Of a stretch of 64,000 nucleotides of DNA, positions 1-7,456 are shown piece by piece; positions within the stretch are counted from its first letter, which is position 1, and the number at the start of each line of letters is the position of its first letter. Both the position numbers and the translations under genes were made by a program. The notes beneath the pieces are model-generated. The model had not been told where the DNA came from and made no database searches. It was given only the letters and a program-made list of their open reading frames with translations. Source of the stretch: Microbacterium halimionae. GTDB lineage: Bacteria > Actinomycetota > Actinomycetes > Actinomycetales > Microbacteriaceae. Location of the stretch: the NCBI RefSeq assembly GCF_011761265.1, contig NZ_JAAOZB010000002.1:1-64000 (forward strand), in the 5' to 3' direction.

Positions 1-43
1 TACTGCAGGGGGGACCCTGTGGGAGAGTAGGACACCGCCGGAC
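1..43 (+). rRNA. rrf: 5S ribosomal RNA, 3' end (partial)
   Basis: The window opens inside the conserved 3' part of an actinobacterial 5S rRNA (GGGAGAGTAGGACACCGCC at 21-39). The 5' two thirds, and presumably the 23S and 16S genes, lie upstream of the window. The exact 3' end is uncertain by a few bases. A strong terminator follows at once, so this is the end of an rRNA operon. Confidence 0.88.
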
Positions 44-52
44 TTCTTTTAA

Positions 53-86
53 GAAAAGGGCCACCCAACGCTGGGTGGCCCTTTTC
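53..86 (+). terminator. rRNA operon intrinsic terminator
   Basis: A perfect 15-bp stem (53-67 pairs with 72-86) with a 4-nt ACGC loop. The left arm begins GAAAAGGG and the right arm ends CCCTTTTC, so the T-run is inside the stem. It lies ten bases after the 5S rRNA and before the ribosome binding site of the next gene. Confidence 0.9.
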
Positions 87-119
87 GCATTTACGCAGTA
101 ACTTTTGCAAGGAGTAACA

Positions 120-1925
120 ATGGCCGAGGAGCACAACGAGTCGCAGGACCGCGACCGATCGCGCCGTGAGCGCCCAGATCGAGGCTCCTCAAGGCCCAAT
201 TCGCGCGATCCGCGCTCTGGCGGAAACAACGGCCGCGAGTCGTCCCGTTCTCCGCGATCGAGTGAACCGCGTCATGACGGTGACCGCCCGTACCGTCCGT
301 CGGGAGATCGCCCGAACCGCGATGATAGGCCGCGTCGTGAGAACGACCGTCCGTATCGCCCAAGTGGCGACCGACCTTACCGTCCGTCGGGTGACCGCCC
401 GAACCGCGATGGTGATCGTCCGCAGCGTCGTGATGGCGACCGCCCATATCGCCCGAGTGGTGACCGTCCGTATCGTCCGTCGGGTGACCGTCCGAACCGT
501 GATGGTGACCGTCCGTATCGTCCGTCGGGTGACCGTCCGAACCGTGATGATAGGCCGCGTCGTGATGGCGACCGTCCGTATCGCCCAAGTGGCGACCGAC
601 CTTACCGTCCGTCGGGTGACCGCCCGAACCGCGATGGTGATCGTCCGCAGCGTCGTGATGGCGACCGCCCATATCGCCCAAGTGGTGACCGACCGTATCG
701 TCCGTCCGGTGACCGTCCGTCGGGCGACCGTCCCAACCGTGACGGCGACCGTCCGCAGCGTCGTGATGGCGACCGTCCGTATCGCCCAAGTGGTGACCGG
801 CCGTACCGACCGTCCGGTGACCGTCCGAACCGTGATGGTGACCGTCCGCAGCGTCGTGATGGTGACCGGCCGTACCGTCCGACGGGTGATCGACCGAACC
901 GTGACGGTGATCGCTCGTACCGTCCGTCGAGTGACCGCCCGAACCGTGATGGCGACCGCTCATATCGCCCAAGTGGCGACCGACCCTACCGTCCGTCCGG
1001 TGACCGTCCGCAGCGCCGTGACGGTGACCGTCCCTACCGTCCGTCGGGGGATCGCCCGAATCGTGATGGTGACCGTTCCTACCGTCCCAGTGGTGACCGC
1101 CCTTATCGCGATGATCGCCCGAGGCGGGATGACCGAGCTCCGCGAGAGTCAGGCTTTGTGCCGGACGATCGTGCAGATAGCGAACGCGCACCTGAACTAC
1201 CCGACGACCTCACGGCATATGACCTGAACGGTCCCGCCCGCAACGAGCTGAAGACACTGAGCAAGGAGAACGCCGACAATGTAGCTCGGCATCTTGCGAT
1301 GGCCGCGCGCGTGCTCGGCGACGACCCGGCGCTCGCGCACCAACACGCCCTCGCAGCTGTTCGTCGCGCGGGTCGCGTGGCTGTCGTTCGTGAGACTGCG
1401 GCGATAACCGCGTACGCCGTTGGCGATTTCGCTCTTGCGCTGCGGGAGTTGCGTACATACCGTCGTATCTCCGGTCGCGACGATCAGATTGCCCTCATGG
1501 TTGACAGCGAGCGTGGTGTCGGCAAGCCCGATCGTGCACTCGAACTCGGACGCAGCGTTGATCGTTCAACTCTGTCGGCCGAGGGGCGAGTCGAACTCGC
1601 GATTGCGATGTCCGGCGCCCGTCTTGACCTCGGTGAGCCGGAACGCGCGCTGCAAGAGCTCGAAATTCCCGAGCTCGATCCTGATCGCGCCTTCGAGTGG
1701 AGCGCAGGGTTGTTTGCCGCCCGCGCCACCGTACTCGAAGAACTCGGACGTGAGGACGAAGCAGCGCAGTGGCATGCGCGAGCTGTAATCGCCGCGGACG
1801 CTATCGAATCTGCACATGGAGCGGGAACCGATGAGGTTCTTGAGATCGAAGAGCTCGACGACGATCCAGAATCAGAAGTCGTCTCCGAAACGGAAGATAC
1901 CGATATCGAGGACGAACAAGGCTGA
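120..1925 (+). CDS. Arg/Asp/Pro-repeat protein with C-terminal TPR-like domain (Rv1691-like position)
   Basis: Predicted 601 aa. The start ATG at 120 has AAGGAG about 6 nt upstream; an in-frame ATG at 105 lacks a site. Residues about 1-340 are a low-complexity, highly charged region built from irregular tandem copies of DRPYRPSG, DRPNRDG and DRPQRRDG. Residues about 355-580 are helical with TPR-like A-rich pairs, such as the blocks starting ARHLAMAARVLGDDP and GEPERALQELE, followed by an acidic tail. The stop overlaps the next gene's ATG by one base (TGATG), so the two are translationally coupled. The same pair, TPR protein then HAD phosphatase, occurs in mycobacteria as Rv1691-Rv1692. Function is unknown; the R/D/P region could bind RNA or be phase-separating, but that is inference. 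Databases sometimes name such proteins after the low-complexity part, which is unreliable. Confidence 0.85.
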   Translation: MAEEHNESQDRDRSRRERPDRGSSRPNSRDPRSGGNNGRESSRSPRSSEPRHDGDRPYRPSGDRPNRDDRPRRENDRPYRPSGDRPYRPSGDRPNRDGDRPQRRDGDRPYRPSGDRPYRPSGDRPNRDGDRPYRPSGDRPNRDDRPRRDGDRPYRPSGDRPYRPSGDRPNRDGDRPQRRDGDRPYRPSGDRPYRPSGDRPSGDRPNRDGDRPQRRDGDRPYRPSGDRPYRPSGDRPNRDGDRPQRRDGDRPYRPTGDRPNRDGDRSYRPSSDRPNRDGDRSYRPSGDRPYRPSGDRPQRRDGDRPYRPSGDRPNRDGDRSYRPSGDRPYRDDRPRRDDRAPRESGFVPDDRADSERAPELPDDLTAYDLNGPARNELKTLSKENADNVARHLAMAARVLGDDPALAHQHALAAVRRAGRVAVVRETAAITAYAVGDFALALRELRTYRRISGRDDQIALMVDSERGVGKPDRALELGRSVDRSTLSAEGRVELAIAMSGARLDLGEPERALQELEIPELDPDRAFEWSAGLFAARATVLEELGREDEAAQWHARAVIAADAIESAHGAGTDEVLEIEELDDDPESEVVSETEDTDIEDEQG

Positions 1926-2962
1926 TGGCGCTTTTTGGCTCCAAAGTCGGCCCCACACCGCTGGAGAACGTCGATGTCGTTCTTGCTGACCTCGATGGCG
2001 TGGTTTACGCCGGGGCGGGGGCACTTCCGCACGCTGTGGAAGCCCTCATGAGAGCTGGCGAGTCGCGTCGTCTGGGGTTCATCACGAATAACGCTTCGCG
2101 CACCGACGCCAGCGTCGCGGCGCACCTTCGTGAACTCGGGCTCACCGGTGTGCAGGCGTCCGACGTTGTCACGAGCCCTCAAGCAGCAGTCCGTCTGCTC
2201 GCCAACGCTGTACCGTCCGGATCACGCGTGCTGGTCGTCGGCGGGGAGGGGCTCGTCGTCGAGCTCGAAAAAGCGGGTTTCATCGTTACTCGGAGTGCCG
2301 ACGATAGCCCTGCGGCTGTCGTACAAGGGTTCACGCCTGACATCGGGTGGAAAGACCTTGCCGAGGCGGCTTACGCGCTCGCCCTTCCAGAAGAAGAAGG
2401 CGGCATTCCTTGGATCGCGACCAATACCGACTGGACGATCCCGCAAGCCCGAGGCATTGCGCCGGGCAACGGAACGCTCGTCTCGGCGGTCCACACCGCC
2501 GTCGGTCGTCTTGCAACTGTTGCAGGCAAGCCGGAGCGTCCGATCTTTGATGAGGCTGTGACTCGGTTCGAGGCACGGCATCCGCTCTTCATTGGTGACC
2601 GCCTTGACACAGACATCGCCGGCGCGAGCCGCGCAGGCATCGAGTCTGTGCTGGTGCTAACAGGCATAGACCGACCCAAGCATGTTCTGGCGGCTCCCGC
2701 CGATTCCCGGCCCACCTACATCGTGAGCGATCTTCGCGAGCTGCACGAGCCCTATCCGGCGACGCGCGTGAAGGGCGACGTCACCACAGTCGGAACCGCT
2801 TCAGTGCGCATCGACGGGATTGATCTCGTTATAGAAGCATCGGGTGAACGGCACGTCGACCTCGTCCGCGCCGCGTCCGCTGCTATCTGGAATTCCGGTC
2901 GTGCAATCTTTGGATTTCGCGTACCGGAAGAGCTTTACGCGGACCCGTTTTTTCGGCCGTAA
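1925..2962 (+). CDS. HAD-IIA family sugar/glycerol-phosphate phosphatase-like hydrolase
   Basis: 345 aa. Motif I DLDGVVY (D22, D24) gives the aspartate nucleophile and acid/base. Motif II is in TNNASR, and the C-terminal motif IV GDRLDTDIAGASRAG binds Mg2+. The architecture matches NagD/PGP-type HAD-IIA hydrolases, which dephosphorylate small phospho-metabolites in the cytoplasm. Mycobacterial Rv1692 is described as a glycerol-3-phosphate phosphatase of this group. It is coupled to the upstream TPR gene by a one-base overlap. In many actinobacteria tlyA, NAD kinase and recN follow; here that continuation is absent and decayed genes on the other strand follow instead. The substrate is not determinable from sequence. 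Confidence 0.9.
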   Translation: MALFGSKVGPTPLENVDVVLADLDGVVYAGAGALPHAVEALMRAGESRRLGFITNNASRTDASVAAHLRELGLTGVQASDVVTSPQAAVRLLANAVPSGSRVLVVGGEGLVVELEKAGFIVTRSADDSPAAVVQGFTPDIGWKDLAEAAYALALPEEEGGIPWIATNTDWTIPQARGIAPGNGTLVSAVHTAVGRLATVAGKPERPIFDEAVTRFEARHPLFIGDRLDTDIAGASRAGIESVLVLTGIDRPKHVLAAPADSRPTYIVSDLRELHEPYPATRVKGDVTTVGTASVRIDGIDLVIEASGERHVDLVRAASAAIWNSGRAIFGFRVPEELYADPFFRP

Positions 2963-3074
2963 CGGCGATAGCGCGGGTGCCGCCGTACCCGTGTCGCGCG
3001 CGTTTCGCGTATGCCGCACGGGCCTCAGCATCACCGCCGAGTCCAATACTGTCGCTTCATGCGCGGTCATCGAT

Positions 3075-3645
3075 CTAATCCTGCATTCCCGTGGGCAGCA
3101 TCTTGATAACGCGCAGCATCGGTCCAAGCCGACGAGGAACGACGACCCAAAAGCGTTTCTTTCGCAGCGCTTTCAATACAGCTAGCGACACATCCGTGGC
3201 TGACACCGATCCGGTGAACGCCGGCGGGGTTATTCCAGCTCCCATCGCAGTTCGTACGAGATTTGGATTGACCACGATAATCCGCACACCAGTCTTGCGA
3301 AGCTCGCGCCGCAACGCGTCGCTGAACGCGATCACCGCGGCCTTCGTATCGGAATAAACGGCAACACCGGCAAGAGGGTTAATTCCGGTGGCGCTGGCCA
3401 TATTCACGATCGTGCCGCGCCGCCGATCTCGGACTCGATGCGGTCAATCGACGCCGCCATGCCGGCAGTATCAGTCACATCTAATTGCACGGCGATAGCG
3501 CCGACTCCGAGTTCTTTCGCAGTTGCTTCGGTGGTTTCCAAATCGAGGTCACCGATGACAACGCGGTATCCACGCATGAGGAGATCGTGCGCAAGCTCTT
3601 GCCGATACCCCATGCGCCACCCGTAATTACTGCTAAGCGACTCAT
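3075..3645 (-). pseudogene. Short-chain dehydrogenase/reductase, frameshifted and internally deleted
   Basis: The remnant starts at ATG 3645 with the Rossmann glycine motif TGGAWGIG. The frame is then lost by one base near 3598-3615, and ELAHDLLMRGYRVVIGDLD continues in another frame. The second piece runs to about 3425 (IESEIGG). The third piece (3075-3410) starts at GTIVNMASATG and carries the catalytic YSDTK. Between pieces two and three about 60-70 residues of a normal SDR are missing, including the NNAG motif, together with another frame change. The total is about 190 codons against a usual 250-280. Its ATG overlaps the TGA of the upstream decayed gene (ATGA), so both were once one operon. 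The internal deletion argues for true decay rather than sequencing error. Confidence 0.85.
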
Positions 3646-4254
3646 GACCTTTTCACATCCATTCCGAAAATGATCGAGGCGTCACGGATAGCGGCGCTGA
3701 AGACGGGGCGACGGCTCGCGAGATAACCCAGTGGTCCGTTGGCTGCGAAGGTCCACCTCGTTGAGAGCCCCGAGAAGCGTCCGACAATGGGGTTATGCGA
3801 GAAGATGCGCCCGCCATCCCATGGCTGGAGGGTGGGCAGCGGCAGTTGCCGCATGCCGGGAAGGAGTGGGCCGCGAAAACGAGCACGAAGCCCTGCGACC
3901 GAACCCATCGACACCGTCACGCGTCTCGGCCCGTTAGAAGGTTTCGAGCTGCTTCGGAATTCCCCATAGTTCGCGGCCACCAGCCCTAGAAGCCTCGCTA
4001 TCGACCCAGATCTGGGGGACGGTCACCCGCGGTGGGAACACACTCGGCACCGAAACAAGCAGTTCGTTGTACTGAAGGACCCCACCCGGAACGTAATTCG
4101 CGAACGCTGTTCCGACCAGGACTTCGCCACCTAGGCGAAGAGGGCGGCGCCCGCCAGGGATTTCGATGGCTGGCAGCTCGGCCGCGGGCACGCGAAACAC
4201 CGAAACCAGGAGTGAACCGCCCAGGTGCCACGGCTCCGGAGGATAGGTCGCCAT
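3642..4254 (-). pseudogene. Acetoacetate decarboxylase-family protein, disrupted
   Basis: The N-terminal piece starts at ATG 4254 with a good ribosome site (GGAGGTGCTGGC before ATG). It contains LRLGGEVLVGTAFANYVPGG and GGRELWGIPKQLETF, typical of the acetoacetate decarboxylase-like fold. An in-frame TAA at 3934-3936 stands where Glu (GAA) is expected. After it RAETRDGV continues in frame, then the frame shifts at about 3913-3925. The C-terminal half (FRGPLLPGMRQ to DASIIFG) is read in another frame down to 3642. So there are two independent lesions, a nonsense codon and a frameshift. The family includes decarboxylases and aldolase-like enzymes; the substrate of the ancestor is unknown. It is coupled to the equally broken SDR gene. 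Confidence 0.82.
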
Positions 4255-4349
4255 GCCAGCACCTCCGTTTACACGATCTATGGCTCGAGTACCGCACGCT
4301 CGGTTGCGCTAGGGCTCCCGTGAGATCGCGCCTAACGGGGCACCCAAAA

Positions 4350-4898
4350 TCACACGGTTTGTGCCTGGTGCGCGCCCTCGGCGACTTCCTCGATGACCTT
4401 TGCGTTGAATGCAGGCAGATCGTCGGGTGTGCGGCTAGAAACTAGCCCGCTGTCGACGACGACCTCTTCGTCGACCCAGTCAACCCCGGCATTCTTCAGG
4501 TCAGTTCGTAGGCTCGGGTAGCTCGTCATTTTGCGGCCGTCGACCACGCCTGCCTCGATGAGAAGCCAAGCGCCGTGGCAAATAACACCAACCGGCTTGT
4601 GCTGCGCGAAGAAATCGCGAGCGAACGCTGCGGATGCCTCGTCCATACGAAGGTGGTCGGCATTTACCACGCCTCCCGGCAGCACGAGAGCGTCAAACTC
4701 TGATGCGTTAACCGTCGTTACGGCGCTATCCACGTCTTGAGTGTGACCGTTCTTCCCCGTTACAGCGCCTGAGGCCGGTGAGACCAACGTCGGTGCGGCC
4801 CCCGCATCCGAAACAGCGTTCCACGGGCTCGTCAGCTCGGAGTCTTCGAATCCATCGGTGAGGAGGAACGCGATCTTCTTACCTGTCAGCTTTGCCAT
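4350..4898 (-). CDS. DJ-1/PfpI family protein (type 1 glutamine amidotransferase-like)
   Basis: 182 aa. The start ATG at 4898 is chosen because GAAGGAG lies 7 nt upstream; an ORF reading 24 codons longer lacks a site. The DJ-1/PfpI fold is seen in the order KIAFLLTDGFEDSELTSP, FDALVLPGG and VGVICHGAWLLIEA. The Cys of ICHGAW is the nucleophile elbow, and the Glu of GFEDSE is its usual partner. Relatives (YhbO, PfpI) are stress-induced; proposed protease, glyoxalase and deglycase activities are debated. It acts in the cytoplasm. It is monocistronic and divergent from the siderophore-interacting protein gene. Confidence 0.9.
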   Translation of the reverse strand: MAKLTGKKIAFLLTDGFEDSELTSPWNAVSDAGAAPTLVSPASGAVTGKNGHTQDVDSAVTTVNASEFDALVLPGGVVNADHLRMDEASAAFARDFFAQHKPVGVICHGAWLLIEAGVVDGRKMTSYPSLRTDLKNAGVDWVDEEVVVDSGLVSSRTPDDLPAFNAKVIEEVAEGAHQAQTV

Positions 4899-5019
4899 GA
4901 GAATCTCCTTCGCTTGTGGCGGGTTCTTTACGCTAGTCGCCCGGCCAGAGCCGACTCGAAGGGTTGCCAAGTGGGGGTGAGATTGCTAAACCCGCGGCGG
5001 ATTTTGCACGCAGACTGGA

Positions 5020-5907
5020 GTGGTGAGCATTTCAAATACGCCGACTTCCGCCGCGCCACGTGCAAGAGCCGTTGCGCAGCATATTTTCACCGTCATCCGA
5101 ACCGAGAAGATTGCGGCATCCCTCATTCGCGTCCATCTCGGCGGCGCCGATGTCTTCGACGCATTTGTCGAAGGCGCAGACTCGGCAAAGCTTGCAGCGG
5201 CAGACACATACGTGAAATTACTCTTTTCACGGCCGGAACTCGGACTCACGCCGCCGTATGATCTCGATGCCCTTCGCGCACAGCTGTCGATTGAAGACAT
5301 GCCCGTGCGCCGCACGTATACGGTGCGGCAGATCAACTATGACGAGCGCACGATCGCACTCGACTTTGTTTTGCACGGAGACGAGGGCGTGGCAGGCCCG
5401 TGGGCAGCGCACGCAGCTCCGGGTGACCTGCTCGTGCTTTCGGGGCCCGGCGGACAGTACACACCAAGCGGTAATCCCGAAACTTCATATCTGTATATCG
5501 GCGATGACGCCGCAATTCCGGCTATCGCTGCGGCGCTCAAGGCTCTTCCAGCGCGCGCGCACGGACAGGTGCTGATTGAAGTTGCCGATGCCTCGGGCGA
5601 GCTGCCGCTCACAAAGCCCGATGACGTAGCGGTTCGCTGGGTGCACCGAAAGGACCAAACAGGGCGGGCATCGTATGGAGTGCGCCTTGCTGCGGAGGTG
5701 GCACGACTGCCGCGCATCACAACGCCGGTGGAGGTTTTTGCTCATGGCGAGCGCGAGGCAATGAAGGCGATTCGGGCCACTCTGCAGGGCGAGTGGGGTC
5801 TCGATCGTCGTGCGATGTCGTTGTCTGCCTACTGGGCATTTGGGCGATCTGAAGACGGTTTCCAAGCTGAAAAGCGTGAACCAATCGGCCGTATTTTCGA
5901 GGATTGA
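5020..5907 (+). CDS. Siderophore-interacting protein (ViuB/SIP-type ferric-siderophore reductase)
   Basis: 295 aa. The N-terminal FAD-binding half carries the flavin signature MPVRRTYTVR, followed by GPWAAHAAPGD and LSGPGGQY. The C-terminal SIP half has YLYIGDDAAIPAIAAAL and ends with AYWAFGRSEDGFQ, matching the YW-x-G-R end block of the family. These proteins reduce Fe(III)-siderophores in the cytoplasm with NAD(P)H to release iron. The start is GTG at 5020 or the next GTG at 5023, since only a weak GGAG is nearby. No siderophore synthesis or uptake gene is adjacent, so it probably serves imported siderophores. Confidence 0.9.
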   Translation: MVSISNTPTSAAPRARAVAQHIFTVIRTEKIAASLIRVHLGGADVFDAFVEGADSAKLAAADTYVKLLFSRPELGLTPPYDLDALRAQLSIEDMPVRRTYTVRQINYDERTIALDFVLHGDEGVAGPWAAHAAPGDLLVLSGPGGQYTPSGNPETSYLYIGDDAAIPAIAAALKALPARAHGQVLIEVADASGELPLTKPDDVAVRWVHRKDQTGRASYGVRLAAEVARLPRITTPVEVFAHGEREAMKAIRATLQGEWGLDRRAMSLSAYWAFGRSEDGFQAEKREPIGRIFED

Positions 5908-5942
5908 CCCGTCGCTGGCGCCAACAAGGCGGCCCTCGCTGC

Positions 5943-5961
5943 ATACCAGCGGGGGTATATT
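5943..5961 (+). promoter_or_regulatory. Candidate CsoR/CstR-type operator overlapping a leaderless -10 box
   Basis: ATACC (5943-5947) and GGTAT (5954-5958) form an inverted repeat around a G-rich centre, the general form of operators for CsoR/CstR repressors. The right arm overlaps TATATT (5956-5961), which lies exactly 6 nt before the thioredoxin ATG, so it looks like a leaderless -10. A repressor bound here would block transcription of the operon that encodes the repressor itself. Seen: the repeat and spacing; inferred: the binder. Confidence 0.55.
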
Positions 5962-5967
5962 GTGCTC

Positions 5968-6348
5968 ATGGCTACGACAGAAATCACCCTTGACAGTCTC
6001 GAACCCACGATCGTCGACAACGACATCGTCCTGCTCGACTTTTGGGCAGCGTGGTGCGGTCCGTGTCGGTCGTTCGCTCCGGTCTTCGAGGAGTCTTCCG
6101 AGACTCACGAAGACATCGTCTTCGGCAAGATCGACACCGAGGCTCAGCAGGAGCTTGCCTCGCAGTTTCAGATCACATCGATTCCGACCCTGATGGCCTT
6201 CCGCGAAAATGTTCTCGTTTTTGCGCAGCCCGGCGCTCTTCCCGCACCGCAGCTCGAGCAACTCATCACCGCCGTGCGGGGGCTCGACATGGATGACGTT
6301 CGAGCGCAGATCGCGGCCAAGGCTGAGCCCCAAGACGAACAGGCATGA
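5968..6348 (+). CDS. Thioredoxin
   Basis: 126 aa. The thioredoxin fold has the classical active site WCGPC (C30, C33 from ATG 5968) and the cis-Pro block ITSIPTLMAF. A C-terminal extension of about 20 residues (GLDMDDVRAQIAAKAEPQDEQA) goes beyond the usual 105-110 aa. It reduces protein disulfides or persulfides in the cytoplasm. The ATG at 5968 follows TATATT by 6 nt, suggesting a leaderless mRNA; an earlier in-frame GTG at 5962 would fall inside the promoter. It overlaps the CsoR-family gene by ATGA. The pairing with a CstR-like repressor suggests a role in sulfane-sulfur or thiol stress rather than general housekeeping. Confidence 0.92.
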   Translation: MATTEITLDSLEPTIVDNDIVLLDFWAAWCGPCRSFAPVFEESSETHEDIVFGKIDTEAQQELASQFQITSIPTLMAFRENVLVFAQPGALPAPQLEQLITAVRGLDMDDVRAQIAAKAEPQDEQA

Positions 6349-6617
6349 GCACAACAGACGAAGACGCGCAGCGGCGCATCGTGAATCGACTGCGTCGAGC
6401 CAGGGGGCAGTTGGATGCGGTCATCGCGGCGGTTGAGAGCGAGAAATCATGCCGCGATGTTGTCACCCAGCTTGCCGCAGTATCGAGCGCGCTTGATCGA
6501 GCAGGTTTTGCAATTGTGGCATCTGCGATGAAGGACTGCGTCGCAGATCCGGCAGATCGAACGGACGGCGATATGACGACGGAGGAGCTAGAAAAGCTTT
6601 TCCTTATGCTCGCGTGA
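6345..6617 (+). CDS. CsoR/FrmR-family repressor, CstR-like (persulfide sensor type)
   Basis: 90 aa, all-helical DUF156 protein with the N-terminal block RIVNRLRRARGQLDAV typical of the family. The conserved Cys pair is C36 (SCRDV) and C65 (MKDC). The Cu(I) ligand His at position 61 of CsoR is Ala here, leaving only two Cys. That is the pattern of CstR, which senses persulfides by forming interprotein di- to tetrasulfide links. It is translationally coupled to thioredoxin (ATGA), and the putative operator lies just upstream of that gene, so autoregulation is likely. A sulfite-exporter family protein is encoded 0.8 kb downstream. A metal- or formaldehyde-sensing role is less likely but not excluded. 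Confidence 0.85.
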   Translation: MSTTDEDAQRRIVNRLRRARGQLDAVIAAVESEKSCRDVVTQLAAVSSALDRAGFAIVASAMKDCVADPADRTDGDMTTEELEKLFLMLA

Positions 6618-6621
6618 CACT

Positions 6622-6662
6622 CCTGCCGCTCCCGTGGCTGCGATTAGTGTGGGGGCGGCAGG
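6622..6662 (+). terminator. Possible hairpin terminator without T-run
   Basis: A 12-bp stem with one G:U pair (6622-6633 with 6651-6662) and a 17-nt loop, starting five bases after the CstR-like stop. No T tract follows, so termination is uncertain. Confidence 0.35.
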
Positions 6663-6693
6663 GTTCGCAGCGCACCGAGCGAAGAGAGACGGC

Positions 6694-7404
6694 ATGACCA
6701 CGACGCCCCCGGGCTGGTACGACGATGGCAACGGAAACTTGCGGTGGTGGGATGGTGCACACTGGACCGAACAGGTTCATGTGCCCAACGTCCCAGCGGA
6801 ATCGACGATTGAGGTTCCGCCGCGTCCACCACTGCCGAATCTCGATGCCGGAACAGCCTTGGGGTTTGATACGTGGGATGCCGCGGAGTCGTCTTCTCAG
6901 CCTCCAGTCAAATCGAAGTTATGGATCCTATTAGTCACCGTTGGTGTAGTACTTGCGGCACTTATTGTTCTCGCGGCAGTTTTCATTCCGACGGCGATTC
7001 GTGCCGTGACAGGGGGCCAGTCCTACACACCGGATGGCGACCAAGAGAACGCCGGTGTTGCCGTAGTTGAGCTCTACGATCAGTCGTGGCGTGAAGTGGA
7101 CTGCGAAAAATTTGAAGCGGCGACCACAGAGCGTTTTCGAGAGAGCACGCAGCTCACGGACTGCGACCTGTTCACCGAGCAGGCCGGATATTTCGCGCAG
7201 TCGACCGAGAACTACGAAATCACTGTGACGAGCGTGGAAGTTGGCGAAGAGAACATCGTCGTAGAGACGACAGAGTCATACTCGGCATATATCGATGAGA
7301 TGGGCGACGAGGTCGATGACCCGATCGCTTACAGCGATCACTACGTTTACACGCTGATTCCGGACGGTACGGGTTGGGCGATCGAGTCCACTGACGTGAG
7401 CTGA
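6694..7404 (+). CDS. DUF2510 single-pass membrane protein
   Basis: 236 aa. The start ATG 6694 is preceded by GAAGAGAGACGGC; the longer reading from 6634 begins inside the hairpin and lacks a site. Residues 5-33 form the Trp-rich DUF2510 motif (PGWYDDG, LRWWDGAHWTEQ), usual at the cytoplasmic N terminus of actinobacterial membrane proteins. One hydrophobic segment at about 73-98 (LWILLVTVGVVLAALIVLAA) is followed by an extracytoplasmic domain of about 130 residues with two Cys (VDCEKF, TDCDLF) that could form a disulfide. The outer domain resembles small NTF2-like/DUF4878 domains in its alternating charged pattern. Function unknown. Confidence 0.85.
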   Translation: MTTTPPGWYDDGNGNLRWWDGAHWTEQVHVPNVPAESTIEVPPRPPLPNLDAGTALGFDTWDAAESSSQPPVKSKLWILLVTVGVVLAALIVLAAVFIPTAIRAVTGGQSYTPDGDQENAGVAVVELYDQSWREVDCEKFEAATTERFRESTQLTDCDLFTEQAGYFAQSTENYEITVTSVEVGEENIVVETTESYSAYIDEMGDEVDDPIAYSDHYVYTLIPDGTGWAIESTDVS

Positions 7405-7456
7405 GTAGCGCCGGGGCCGGTGAACGCAGCTGGTCATGCGCGAGTAGGGTATTCGA

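Noticed and set aside
280..1130. Repeats resembling a CRISPR array
   Set aside because: Units are 21-33 bp, imperfect, adjoining and in frame with a protein; there are no unique spacers of constant length and no cas genes.
91..1191. Long minus-strand open frame rich in His/Asp/Gly opposite the R/D/P repeats
   Set aside because: It is the mirror of the tandem repeats; it has no ribosome site and crosses the rRNA terminator region. The plus-strand gene has a proper site and a downstream TPR domain.
166..1227. Second plus-strand frame of 353 codons across the repeats
   Set aside because: Frame-shifted reading of the same repeats, giving only R/T/V-rich text with no domain or start signal.
2963..3074. 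GC-rich hairpin after the HAD gene as terminator
   Set aside because: CGCGGGT/ACCCGTG pairing is short and has no T tract; not distinct from background in this GC-rich DNA.
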